Below are positions 8,304 through 19,500 of a DNA stretch of 38,481 bases, piece by piece. Where the stretch lies: positions 1 to 38,481 of IMG/VR virus record IMGVR_UViG_3300029319_000156; one strand, given 5' to 3'. A program made the translations under genes and the position numbers. The notes under the pieces are model-generated. The model saw nothing but the letters and a program-made list of their open reading frames with translations. It had not been told where the DNA came from and made no database searches. Origin of the DNA: a virus. Each line of letters starts with the position of its first letter. Within the stretch, counting starts at the first letter, position 1.

Positions 8304-11300
8304 TTATATGGTTATAAAAAAGTATTTATTCAATATTGGTAGATCTAAGTATTTTAATTCACTGTTTATTAGCTCGCTATCATCATATGGCACTAGGCGA
8401 CATAAAGACTTATAGCCAGACGGTTGATTATAAAAATCAGGACTATCGTTATCAGAAGATGTTAGATTTTTCCAAATTGGATCTTTAAGGCTTATTTTGC
8501 CAGACTCTGTAATACCAAAGCCACTTAAATATTGTACCTTAACAATATTGAAAAAGTTAAAATATATCGTTGCTAAGTCTTCTTTATCATATATAAAATT
8601 AAAATTAGCTGGATTGGCTTGCATATAATTCAAAAGAATGGCTTGAAAATAAGGATTAAATAAGGTTGATGAAGCGCCACCAATAAATGAATTTGCTACT
8701 GTAAACATATACTTAATTGAATTAGGTAAGCCATGACGCAAAAATTCAGCAAAATTTACTGTTATAGTAGGAAAATATCCATAATCTTGAAGCGTTGCGT
8801 TATCATATTTTATTCTTAATTTTTCTAGTAAGTTGTCAGTAGAAGGAATACCAGAAGGTCCGTTTTGTATAAAGAAATTACTTTGATTAATATTAAACAT
8901 ATATTTGAATTCGTCATGCGCAATCAAATGCACTAAAAGATTAGCAGCACTGCTAATATCTTGTTGGTACTGAGTTATTTTTTGTTTTACTTCTTGAATG
9001 TTTACTATGCCAGGTAAATCTTCAGCTTCGACACTATCTAAATCGATCTGTGATGCACCATCAAAAGCTGGCAAAATAATATAAGCCGGCTCATAAGAAG
9101 GATCCTCTGGCGTAGCATAAGCAACGGCAGCAGAAGAGTAGGAAGATTTTCCCTCCACAACACAGCTTCTTGCCGACATTATTTGTGAAGCAATGTACGA
9201 ATCTTCTAATTGAAAATCAGTATTATACGCTGATGTTGGATCAAGCATTTGAAAATATTCTGCTTTAGATGTCTCTGCTCTCGCTATAATATGAAGCATT
9301 GCATTTGAATAATTAATATTTGTTGTATCAAATCCTGCGAATGGTTCTGCAGAATCATTACTTGGCATAACATTTGGCCTTAAATCGTGCACCTTGTTGC
9401 CAACAAAGACTTTTGACGGTGATAGAAAATTATATTTAGCTGCATCAGGTGTACCAAATTCAAATTTTTTGCCGCTGCCAGGTGGCAAGCTTGGTATCAC
9501 CTCAGCTGCATTATTTCTAAAATATTTAAAACAGTTTCTATTAATAATATTATCAAATATAGAGCTAGGGAAGTTTTTAAACTGGTTAGAGTCTTGATTG
9601 CTACTATTATCGCCTTCTAGCATAGAAACATAATCATAACCAGTTAAACCATTTGAAGGAGACCTTAAAGTTTGTGGGAAATAGTGTTCTACTTCTATTA
9701 AATTTTTCTGCGTCGCATATGTAACACCCACAGCATCAGCTCCCTCACCAGTAGTGCCAATTTGATTTTTGGATGTCTTTTGTTTTTTTAGAAGCGATCG
9801 TAAAGAACTTATTGTCTCATCGTATGATTTTTTAAATTTTAAGAAAAGTTTAGCAGATCCCAATTCCATTGGAGAAATTGCATTTAGCAAATCAAGCCTT
9901 TGCTGTTCTGTAATTTTATTGCGGAGTTTGTTTACAATTTTATAAGATTCTGAGCCTGCAATTTGAACGTGTTCTGTATCAAAACTAAACAATGCAGTTA
10001 CAGCCAAATAAGTACCAACTGCATCAATTAAATCAATATTTTTTACGTTAGCTTCATACATACTTGTTCCCTGCAAGCTGCTGTATTGACTTATAAACAA
10101 TCCTGTCTTAGGATCGACAATAGGAAAATTAGTATTTCCATCTCCATAATACATTACTTTTATATCATTCTCAATGGCATCAAGAAATTTTTTCTTACTA
10201 ACTAAGTCAGTCAGCGCAGACGTTAAACCTGCTCTTACCCCATCTTCAACCTTAAATCTTACACCATATTGAAATCTTTTATCTGAATTAGAAGGAAATT
10301 TTTTATCTACACCTGATATAAAAAGCAGCCTGTTCCTTTGATTAGTAGGCATATGTATCGGTCCTAAAAATTTGACACCAAGCTGTTCAAACGACATACC
10401 AGCGAAACCAACTGCATCTTCAGGAGTATTAAAATCAAAATCTTTATAAGACATTTGCGAATTAGCATAATTTAGTGAAAACTCAGGCACAACTTTTGAT
10501 ACTACTTGATGAGTTAATTCATCTTTTCCAATAGCTTCTAGCATGACAGTAATAGGGCCACCTTCTCCCATTGGGGCGTAAATTACTTGTCTTGTGTGGC
10601 CGCTAGTGTGTGGGTCTGGATCTTGGTTTTTGAAAGGCTCAAATCTATCTTTTGATAAATCTGGATTTGAATTTAATTCTTTTACAGCTCTTCTAATTAT
10701 TTGAAAATCTTTTATTAATGTTGCATTGCGAATAGAATTTATTATTTGCTGAGTTCCGCTAAATATGCCATCTGAGTACAAATTATTTATCTTGTAAAAC
10801 CAACTGAATACAGATTGCTTTTCTAATAAGGTCCCAATATCAACGCCAAACATAAAATTAGAAATTAAAAATTTAGTTTGCCCTTCAAGCGCTTCCAACG
10901 ACAGCCAAGCATCAGTAAACATAGCAGGATCTTCTAACACTATATTTTGATTATATGCATGCAGTTTCTCTTTTCCAACAAGATTATTTGAAAAATTTTC
11001 AAACTGAATTTGAATTTGATCAAGCTGTTTAAAAATTCTACTATCATTTATTATTGATTCTTTTTTCTTAACTAAAGTTAAAAGTTGATCGCCTTGATTG
11101 AGTCTAGCAAAGGGCGTATTATAGCTAGCACCTTGCTGGGTGCCTTGGCCGGTGCCGGCGTAGCCTCCAGCTATATATGCTGAGGGTGCATTATCGGTGT
11201 AGTAATTAAAACCCAGCAAAGTGTAATCTCCTGGATTTTCATTGTATCCGTTATCTAAGAATGGTTTTGCATTCGACGTGTTGATAACTAAATTACTAGC

Positions 11301-12380
11301 TGGATCAACGGCTTTTATATTGCCAAAATATTGCTGATTATTCTCTAACAAAAATACAACATCAGTTTTTTTCACAGAGCCATCTTTAATGACTTCTTTT
11401 ACATTTGCTGGCGAGTGTATTAGATCATAATCTGTAACGCCGAGGCCTGCATTAAGCGCGTCTATAAATGATATAACATCTATATCTGGGAATAATGCAT
11501 CGTCTCCGCTAATAGTTTCTGAGAATGATTCAAAATCAAAATAAGTAAATGCCATATATGACAGCCCTAGAGGGTCTTCTTTTTCTAAATCAAATTGAAC
11601 TTGGAAAGGAATATTTATTAATTTTTCATTACTCCCTGCTAAAGATTCTATTTGCAATGGAGCAGATTCACTATAGTTTAATGTTGTATTTGCACTTAAC
11701 AGAGAAGAGATAATTTTATTTTGAATATGGAAATCTGTAATTTCAGTTGGTGAGTCTGGGCTTTCTTTTAATATGTCTAAATATTTTGGAATTCCATATT
11801 CTATAACCTCTCTTAAAGAAAATTCTTGCACTATGTAATCTTCTATATTTGAATTTTGTGCTTTTAAATTATTGAAATCTCTCCAATTCTGTAAAGTTTT
11901 AGATGTTGCTGTAAATTTTTTTCTATTATAGTAAGCCAGCCATTCATAAATTTTACTTTCATAATATTTGCTAGGATGATATGCTTCGCTGTCTGCATAT
12001 TCATAGTGTGCCATTTGAACAACTATTAATTTGACATGATTTAAAAAGAGATTATTAAACATCCACATTGTACTTTGTGAATCAGGATCTATTTTATCCT
12101 TCAATATAAAATTAATTGTTGTTGACATTGTATCAGCTTCGTCATTAATATCGGCAGTTGCATCCCAAGTTTTAGGATTTGGCTTATTATTAGTGGCCTC
12201 GCCAATCTGGTCAATAGCTAACTCACCCAAAAAAGCGTCTTCATCGCCATGGCTTTTGTCCATAATATGTGGGTCGTCACTTGCAATAGGATTTGTATCT
12301 CCACCAGATTCTAAAATAATTTTTTGAAAATGAACGGTTGGTAGTATCGTACCAATTAATGATTGATCATCTATAGACAT
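8304..12380 (-). CDS. Unrecognised 1358-residue virion protein
   Basis: A large protein with no domain I recognise. The reading frame is open from a TTG at 12386, but I place the start at the ATG two codons later (12380, protein MSIDDQSLIG): the Shine-Dalgarno AGAGGAG at 12389-12395 lies 8 bp from this ATG and only 2 bp from the TTG. The ATG shares one base with the TGA of the upstream gene (TGATG), so translation is probably coupled. Residues about 60-120 include an Asp-rich stretch followed by TMSTTINFIL. Around residues 820-880 there is a Lys/Leu-rich, probably helical or coiled-coil stretch (LFLKFKKSYDETISSLRSLL). No signal peptide, transmembrane helix or enzyme motif was seen. The operon position suggests a virion structural role; this is inference from neighbours only. 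Confidence 0.8.
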   Translation of the reverse strand: MSIDDQSLIGTILPTVHFQKIILESGGDTNPIASDDPHIMDKSHGDEDAFLGELAIDQIGEATNNKPNPKTWDATADINDEADTMSTTINFILKDKIDPDSQSTMWMFNNLFLNHVKLIVVQMAHYEYADSEAYHPSKYYESKIYEWLAYYNRKKFTATSKTLQNWRDFNNLKAQNSNIEDYIVQEFSLREVIEYGIPKYLDILKESPDSPTEITDFHIQNKIISSLLSANTTLNYSESAPLQIESLAGSNEKLINIPFQVQFDLEKEDPLGLSYMAFTYFDFESFSETISGDDALFPDIDVISFIDALNAGLGVTDYDLIHSPANVKEVIKDGSVKKTDVVFLLENNQQYFGNIKAVDPASNLVINTSNAKPFLDNGYNENPGDYTLLGFNYYTDNAPSAYIAGGYAGTGQGTQQGASYNTPFARLNQGDQLLTLVKKKESIINDSRIFKQLDQIQIQFENFSNNLVGKEKLHAYNQNIVLEDPAMFTDAWLSLEALEGQTKFLISNFMFGVDIGTLLEKQSVFSWFYKINNLYSDGIFSGTQQIINSIRNATLIKDFQIIRRAVKELNSNPDLSKDRFEPFKNQDPDPHTSGHTRQVIYAPMGEGGPITVMLEAIGKDELTHQVVSKVVPEFSLNYANSQMSYKDFDFNTPEDAVGFAGMSFEQLGVKFLGPIHMPTNQRNRLLFISGVDKKFPSNSDKRFQYGVRFKVEDGVRAGLTSALTDLVSKKKFLDAIENDIKVMYYGDGNTNFPIVDPKTGLFISQYSSLQGTSMYEANVKNIDLIDAVGTYLAVTALFSFDTEHVQIAGSESYKIVNKLRNKITEQQRLDLLNAISPMELGSAKLFLKFKKSYDETISSLRSLLKKQKTSKNQIGTTGEGADAVGVTYATQKNLIEVEHYFPQTLRSPSNGLTGYDYVSMLEGDNSSNQDSNQFKNFPSSIFDNIINRNCFKYFRNNAAEVIPSLPPGSGKKFEFGTPDAAKYNFLSPSKVFVGNKVHDLRPNVMPSNDSAEPFAGFDTTNINYSNAMLHIIARAETSKAEYFQMLDPTSAYNTDFQLEDSYIASQIMSARSCVVEGKSSYSSAAVAYATPEDPSYEPAYIILPAFDGASQIDLDSVEAEDLPGIVNIQEVKQKITQYQQDISSAANLLVHLIAHDEFKYMFNINQSNFFIQNGPSGIPSTDNLLEKLRIKYDNATLQDYGYFPTITVNFAEFLRHGLPNSIKYMFTVANSFIGGASSTLFNPYFQAILLNYMQANPANFNFIYDKEDLATIYFNFFNIVKVQYLSGFGITESGKISLKDPIWKNLTSSDNDSPDFYNQPSGYKSLCRLVPYDDSELINSELKYLDLPILNKYFFITI

Positions 12381-13570
12381 CAGCAAGGCTCCTCTGGGTC
12401 AACAACATCTTTATTATAACTAATTTTAATTTGATCATCAGGACAAGTATAGTCAAGCTGATGGTCGATAAAGAAGTTTCTTTTCTTGTTTTTAAGATCA
12501 ATATCACACAATATTTCTTGATCAATTTCTTTGTCTACATTTATTTCAAAGTAATATTCAACATAAGTATTATCAAGCTGAGCATATGCTTGATTAATTT
12601 CATCTTCGTTCGACGTCAAGTCAAGCCTGGCTTCGTCGAAAAAAGAAAGAGGTATGTTTGTTTCTGTGCCATCTGGATTTTCTTCTATTCTAAAAACTTC
12701 TATATCAAAGTTCTCTCTAGAAAAGTCAACATTTCTTTCTATAACATCAAGAAAAACAAATTCTTGATTTTGTGTCAGGTAAGATCCATCATCGAAGACA
12801 GCCGAAGCAAGCTTGCCAAACTTGGGATCGTAATCCAATACTCCTTCTTGGCTAATTTGATCAATAGTTCTTTCGTTTTCTTCATCGAAGGCGCTTGGTA
12901 CCAGTGGAAAAGCATCAGTAAGCGCTGAATCATCTGCGCCGGCAGGAAAATCACCTGCTTCAAAAATTTCTCCTCCTTCATGAGTGAAAGTCTTAATAGT
13001 ATGCTCAAGTTCTAGCTGCGGTATTTGCACAAAACTTTGTGAAGATCCTGTATAAAAAGAGGCCGCAGAGATAATTTTTGTTTTTAAAGATTGTACATCC
13101 CAAGAGGGTTTAAATCTGCCACCTATTTCAGATTTACCTAAAGGCATTGCAGAGAACATTGTTTTTTCAAAATTTGATTGCAATTTAGGAGAGAATAGAT
13201 CATACAAATGTTTGTCTTCGAGAGTGTATTTTTCACCCTCATATAAGAAATCACCATAACCTAATTTTAAAGTTCCTCCGCGAATATGCTCATTTAATTC
13301 AGTTATCTCTGTTTCAACGCCACTGTAAGCAGTTTGTATTTTAATTCTTGGTGTTTCTTTAATTCTTTTTGCTATGTTATTTTGTTCTTCTAGTTCGTGT
13401 AATGATCCCGTAACTGGCGGCTGTCCACCATACTGGTTGTCATAAATCAAATCATTGTCATAAAAACAATAATATTCCGGCTTAAGCTTGCCTAAAGATA
13501 AGAGTGTACGCCCATATCTTGTAAGTTTTAAATCAATAACCTCTTCTTTCCTATTAAAAAATGTAGCCAT
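12380..13570 (-). CDS. Phage structural protein sharing the LTxxGR N-terminal module
   Basis: A 396-residue protein beginning with a conserved-looking module: VIDLKLTRYGRTLLSLGKLK, followed by PEYYCFYDNDLIYD. This aligns without gaps over residues 10-28 with the 330-residue protein at 3686-4678 and resumes at the aromatic, acidic F-D-D/N-x-I-x-Y segment. The remainder does not obviously match. The body is strongly acidic (repeated Glu and Asp runs such as FDEENERTIDQ and RIEENPDGTET). The C-terminal 50 residues hold several Cys (CDIDL, TCPDDQ, and a terminal PEEPC), which could be structural. Shine-Dalgarno AGAGGGA (13577-13583) overlaps the stop codon of the 3526-residue gene. Virion component by context; a short adaptor between larger baseplate parts is one possibility. 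Confidence 0.82.
   Translation of the reverse strand: MATFFNRKEEVIDLKLTRYGRTLLSLGKLKPEYYCFYDNDLIYDNQYGGQPPVTGSLHELEEQNNIAKRIKETPRIKIQTAYSGVETEITELNEHIRGGTLKLGYGDFLYEGEKYTLEDKHLYDLFSPKLQSNFEKTMFSAMPLGKSEIGGRFKPSWDVQSLKTKIISAASFYTGSSQSFVQIPQLELEHTIKTFTHEGGEIFEAGDFPAGADDSALTDAFPLVPSAFDEENERTIDQISQEGVLDYDPKFGKLASAVFDDGSYLTQNQEFVFLDVIERNVDFSRENFDIEVFRIEENPDGTETNIPLSFFDEARLDLTSNEDEINQAYAQLDNTYVEYYFEINVDKEIDQEILCDIDLKNKKRNFFIDHQLDYTCPDDQIKISYNKDVVDPEEPC
12389..12395 (-). promoter_or_regulatory. Ribosome binding site that decides the 1358-residue gene start
   Basis: AGAGGAG on the minus strand inside the end of the upstream gene. It is 8 bp from the ATG at 12380 and only 2 bp from the TTG at 12386. 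This favours the ATG and shortens the open frame by two residues. Confidence 0.75.
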
Positions 13571-13581
13571 TTATTGTCCCT

Positions 13582-16500
13582 CTACACATCTCTGTTCCTA
13601 TCTCGCACTGTTTTAAGTACTAAACTTACACCTACAGTTGGGTCCTCTTCGTTTTTACCTTGATCGCTTTGATAGCCTCCATTTTGAGGCCCGCCTGCGA
13701 AGCCGCCAACAAACTCTCCAGATGCACCAGGCAAACTAGCTTGTTCTTCGGGCCGCATTCCAGTAGACTCAGATCGCTGGGGTGGAGGTCCTTGCGTTGG
13801 GGGTTCCTCTGGCACGCCACGGTCAGGTGGCACATAAAGGCCGCTTTTGGGAGCTACTCCAGGATCATCGTAGTCAAAGGGCCTAAAATCTAGTTCGCCT
13901 TCGCCGCCAGGACCGGTAGAATCTGGCCTACTGCCAGGAGTCAATGTTATGCCCGCGTTCATCTTAACTAGCTCGACCATAGAAAAGAAATCGTATGGCC
14001 AATTATAACCATAACTGTTGACAGTAGGATCAAGACCTGTAATCGCATCCCATGGCCTATACTCTGGCTCATCGGATGTCTTTGGTGTTATTGAAGCATA
14101 ATCTTTTAAAGCTCTTTGCTTTACCTTGAACACCATCCATCTAATATCTTTCTTTGGAAAATTAAATGATTTATATCCTGCCGAAAGACCAAAAAAGTCA
14201 TGTATAAACAAATCGTGATCAATTGTGGATACAGACAGCTTTGGCTCAGGTATATCCATTAATGTTCTTGGAGGTAAGTTTTGCCATATCAAGCCTAAGT
14301 CTTCTTGTGTTAAAGAATGTTTAAATTCAAAAAGATACATAATATATGGTGTAATATTTTCATTACCTAAATAATCTAGATGAGGGGGTAAAACATATTT
14401 TTTAAGTTTATTGATTTGATCAATAACTGTTTCAGAAGGAATCACCTTACCACCCTCAGATGGAGGCAGGCCCTCTTCTCCAGGCAGCACACTTAAATCT
14501 TGATTTAAAGCGTATCTAGCCCAATTTCTAGGGAAAGTATAGAAATTCATTTGCCCATCAGTGTCAGTTGTAAAAGGTATTGCCAAGACAGCTTCGTGAA
14601 TAGTTTTTGATTTTGCTACTTTGCCTAATTGAGTTGTTTTTTCATCACGATTTGCTATCTGTGTCAAGATAGCATTTTTTGCATCTACAACGTTGCCATA
14701 TGAAGCTGGGTCTTCAACGTCTTTTGCAACAGCGTCATTATATAAATCTTTATAAGTCTGTATATATTTACTTTCGATTTTGCTATCCAATTTCATTCCA
14801 ATTTTAGCTGCCAAATCTTGAACCTCTACCACATTTTCTCCTGTGAAAGGATTTGTGTATTTTGCCGTGATAAGTTCGGGGGACAAAAGTTGTTTCAAGC
14901 TCTGTCCAACTAGCGCAGGTGTTAATATTGAAAGCTGTACGCCGGTCGATGTTGACACTGGAGGGAAGCCTGGTGCTGTTATGTCAATTGTAAATTTGCC
15001 GCCGTGATCATTTGAATATTGGTGCCACAACCCTTTAGCTACTGCTCCTGATCCACTGTTTGGCATAGTCATTGTTTCGCTCGTTTGAGCACTAAAATCA
15101 AATGTAGGACACTCAAATTTAGGTGCGATGACCCAAGATTCAGAGGCAGCTGCGTCTTCAGCCGTACCAAAACCTACCAAATCTCCAGTTTGGTTTAAAG
15201 TTACAGATCTATAGCCGATCGCCTTTCCTCCAAGATCGACTGATGCAGAAAGCTGCATTGCTGCTTTTGCTGCCAAACTATTTGAATTAGGCGCCCAAGT
15301 CAATTCAAAAGTATTTTGACCCCAATCGTGAGTCATCCAGGGTGCGTCGCATTCTCTTAAGAATGTAATTCTTGCATTTTCAAGAATGTCATCAAGCTCA
15401 ACTGGCCCATCATCTTCAGGGAAAAAATCGATCACAGCAGTGGCCATACCATTGTAATATGGAGGAGTATATGGAGCGTAAGATGCACTATAGCTATTAC
15501 CAGGAATCATGAAGTAATCTGTGTCTGAATGTCCGCTGGCCAAAGAAAAACTAGATGTCGATTCACTGTTCCACATTGCAACTGGTGGGCCAAAAGAAGA
15601 ACCAAAAAAGTCGTGCTTTTTTGCCTGGGGTCGGCCAGGGCCGAATCTCTCATACATCACTATCCTATTTGGAAAATTATCTGTGCTATGAGCTTTTGAT
15701 TTATTAATATCTTTATTTGTATTTAATACTAGCGGCCCGCCGTGCCAATATCCTGAAGCTGCTTTAAAAGTATTTACCTCTTCATCAAATGCATCAGTAT
15801 TATTTATTTCACTTGAATGTAAAACAAGAATCATTCTATACAATGTGTTTGTCTTAAAGCTTCCCCATTCTTTAGCGGGATTTGAGACAAACGTTTTAAG
15901 TCTTGAATCCTCCATAAAAAATTCAACAGATGAAGCCAAAAAATTATTCATAGCCAAATAGTATCGTGGATCTTTTGAATCATTTGCGCGACCAAGCGAT
16001 CCCGTGCTGTCAATACTAGCAGACGAGTGCGGTTCTGAATCAACAACCTTGCCTTCTCCTAAAGTAGAGATTGATTGTATAAACCTGGCCGGCTGCATAA
16101 TTGTTTCAAATGGCAAACGCGCATCAAAGTTATATTTTTTAACACCTGTATTGCTGATTAAGCTTAGAATTCTTGGCGTGCCTTCGTCGTGACCAAGAGC
16201 GCCAAAATTTTGAGATGCACCAGTAATCTCATAATTGCCCGACACCATAATCGGATAATCAACGGCAATTCCAGACTTAATTGTATTAAACAAAATACCT
16301 GGTGCGAATAAAGGAGTAGTTACTGTTCTAAAATTAGCCTGAGTGCCGTGAAGACCAAGTTGATTTCCGTAAGACTGACTGAATAATGTTGCTAATTGAA
16401 GAGTTCTTGTAGCAGGATAAAAACCATCATATGGTAAAAACTTCTTCAATGCCTTGCAGGATAAAGTAATTCTAGATGGATAATGATTGCCTAAATGCTC

Positions 16501-19500
16501 CTCTTCTAAAACTTGAAAATATTTTAAAAAGTCTGTTGTTGAGTAGACATCAACAAAATCTTCATGAAGAATCTCACTACTTCTTTTTGATATATCAGAT
16601 ATAGTAGCCCCTGTAAGCTCTAGCCAGTTTGATGGCTCATCTTCCAGCTTAGTTGGGAAAAACCCAAGTTGCAGATAATCATCAATGTGCTCTGACATTC
16701 TATATTCTGGCACAATCGTATAACCTTGCCCTGCAGCGTTTAGATCCTCGGACCAAGCATCATAACTATCATAGAACGGACCAACGCATTTTTTATTAGA
16801 TTGTCGGTCAATAACAAATTCTAAATTTGCTTGCCGTCCAGCGTCCCAAAAAGTATCGCCTGGATACATAATCTTGCCATCCGAAAAATCTGGCACTCTT
16901 CTATTGTATAAGCAAGCTGCACGAAGACCAGCTGTTTGGCCGTTTGTTCCGCGAAGGTAAGTAAATGCAGTTGACGTTGTTGTGTCACCCAGGCCATGTT
17001 GAAAGAGGTCGCCATTATGAAAAATACAATAATCGTTTTGCAGCTCGCCAGCACCGTCGAGACCACTAAAACCTTTGCCTATTCTTTGATGAGGGTTAAA
17101 CGCGGTTTGATTTCCCACAGCTGCGGACAGGGCGCTTTTATTACTCCCGACAATCTGTGAAGGATCAGTACCTACAAGAACGCTATCTTTGCCATCAGTT
17201 CTAGTAAATTGAGCCCGTGCGTCGAGCGGCCATATGCTTGAATTTGCATTAGGTACTATTCCTTCGCCACCAGAATGCACAGTAACAACAGCATTTAGTG
17301 AATTAGTTCTTGCAAAGAATCCGTTATTTGGTTCAACCCCGCCAACATTGTCATAACCTTGAGATCCTGAATAGTTATATTCATTTCTACCAAAAACAAT
17401 TTTCTCATAACCATACTCAAGAGGTTGTTGGAATCTGACAAGGTACCAATATGGCGCGTCTGTGAATACGTTATATTCACAAACTCTCGCATCTTTCCAA
17501 AATCCAGTTTCAAAATTAGTTCTCATTCTATTCTTTTTTAAGAAAGTATACTTTTCTCTTGGATAGATACATTCTGTATATTCCAAAGAAACCATGCCTC
17601 TGCCTATCTGAAATGTGTCTAGTGGGTTAGCATCGCCAGGCACCAGGGTAGTTAAGTAATAACCTTTAATGTCATCATAAAGTTGAGACGTTTTATTAAA
17701 AGTATTTAACTTTTCATTTAGCAGAACATTTGCAAATGATGTTTGGTTATTGCCGTGGGTGTATCTTAAGACTGTTTGAGTGTTACCTCCATTTTGCTCT
17801 TTTACCAATAAAGTATGCCTAAATGGTTTGTATTTATCGGTCAAAGGAGGCTCAAAAACGTTTGATATAACTCTTTCTCGCAAGGTGCCTTCAATTTGAG
17901 AAATTTGCAGATGAATTTCTTCAACGGTCTTTCCAGCTCCTGCCTCTTGTACTATATAATCAACAATCTCTTGTTGATTGTCTAAATTAAATTTCTTTTC
18001 TTCACTAATAAACGAGATAATGTTGTTTCTTCTGAAGAATCTATTTAAGGGATTTTCACCTGCTCTAATTTGTTTGAAAGAGCTGTAGCCGTAAGGCCCA
18101 TTTCTTTCAAGCATTAAGCCATTAAACAGTATACCACCTCCTGGTGCAGGGGGTGACGATGATGGTAAGCCTGATTTATCATGGCCTGGTATTCCAGCCC
18201 AAAATACAGTAAAAGGCCAAAATGGATTTCCAGGCCCTAAAGATGGAGAAGAAATTCCTGGTCTTCCAAAATTAATTGTATTGAAGTAAGATGGGCGCAC
18301 AGGTAAAAATTTATGAAATGGTGGCGCTACGGTTGTACTAATAGTTGGATCAGTAAAATCTAAAATATTATCGCGTTGTGAAAATCCTGTCAAATTTTTA
18401 TGAACAAACTCAAAAGGTTTGCCATCTATAGGTGTCACTCTCTCTACAGACGAAGTTGCAATAGGATCCGCAATAATCATATTGATTCTTACAAAAGGAT
18501 GATGAATTGTCCCTGCCATTTTGGCGGGAGGGCTAGTCACATAAGCGTGATCAACATCCGCAACATACTCTGCGATTGGCCCGACTCCACCACCAATACT
18601 AGCGATTCCCTGTATTAATGCCGATCTAGATTGGCTTAAAAATGTTATGGCAGGTCGACGTGATGATCCGTATGGTGCTGGAATAGTATTGCCAGCAACC
18701 ATTGCCCCAGAAACAAAGCCACTAGCTGGCGCGTGACCAGAAGCCCTTTCAACAAGATGAAATGGCTGCTGCTGTCCACTATTTCGTATAGTGCTCTCTG
18801 CTGATGCAGTAATCCAAGAATATTGAAAATCAGATCTTGGAATCTCATGAGATATCCATTTGTTGTCGTCGTGCTCAACTGGAGATATTCCGCTTCCAAG
18901 CTGACTTGACAAATCGGCTGTTTCGTTTGTTAATTCCAACCTTCGTAAAGTATTTCTGTTTACTTTATGATAAGATGGCACACCAACACCACCAAAATAT
19001 TCAGCACTAGCTGTTGGTATCGAAGAGGTGCCAAATTGATCAGAATGCACTGTCCATAAGACATCCAATGCGTCGCGCACTGTTGTATTGCGATAGTTCA
19101 TTGAATTATAGACAGAATATGTAGAGGATTTGCCATCCATCGCTCCACGCGACATTACCTCTGGCCCACCAGGTGCAGCAAATCTTTCATTAAAAATAGT
19201 TCTATTTTTTACACCTTTTGTTATTGTAGAAAGATCAGCAGTTCTGGCATTTGCTTTTAAAGCTGTAACAACTGTATTTCTATCTTGTTGACTGAAAGGC
19301 CCATAAAATACATCGTGACTAAACAAATGATGGTCGACAACGCCACTAATAGTGGTTGATGGTGTAAAACTATCTTCTATATCTCCATTTGTAAAGTCAT
19401 CTGCAAAATATTGATTCCTATCTTTCCATAACAAATTGTTGACATCGCGGCCTGTACTTTGAACAACTTCGTAGTTGTTTCTATAATTTCCAATTGTGCC

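Noticed and set aside
12381-12386. TTG at 12386 as the start of the 1358-residue gene
   Set aside because: It is only 2 bp from the Shine-Dalgarno, while the ATG at 12380 is 8 bp away and forms the common TGATG overlap.
12431-12928. 165-residue plus-strand frame with hydrophobic stretches resembling a membrane protein
   Set aside because: The hydrophobicity comes from reading the acidic, Asp/Glu/Asn-rich protein on the other strand in antisense; no start signal or family pattern supports it.
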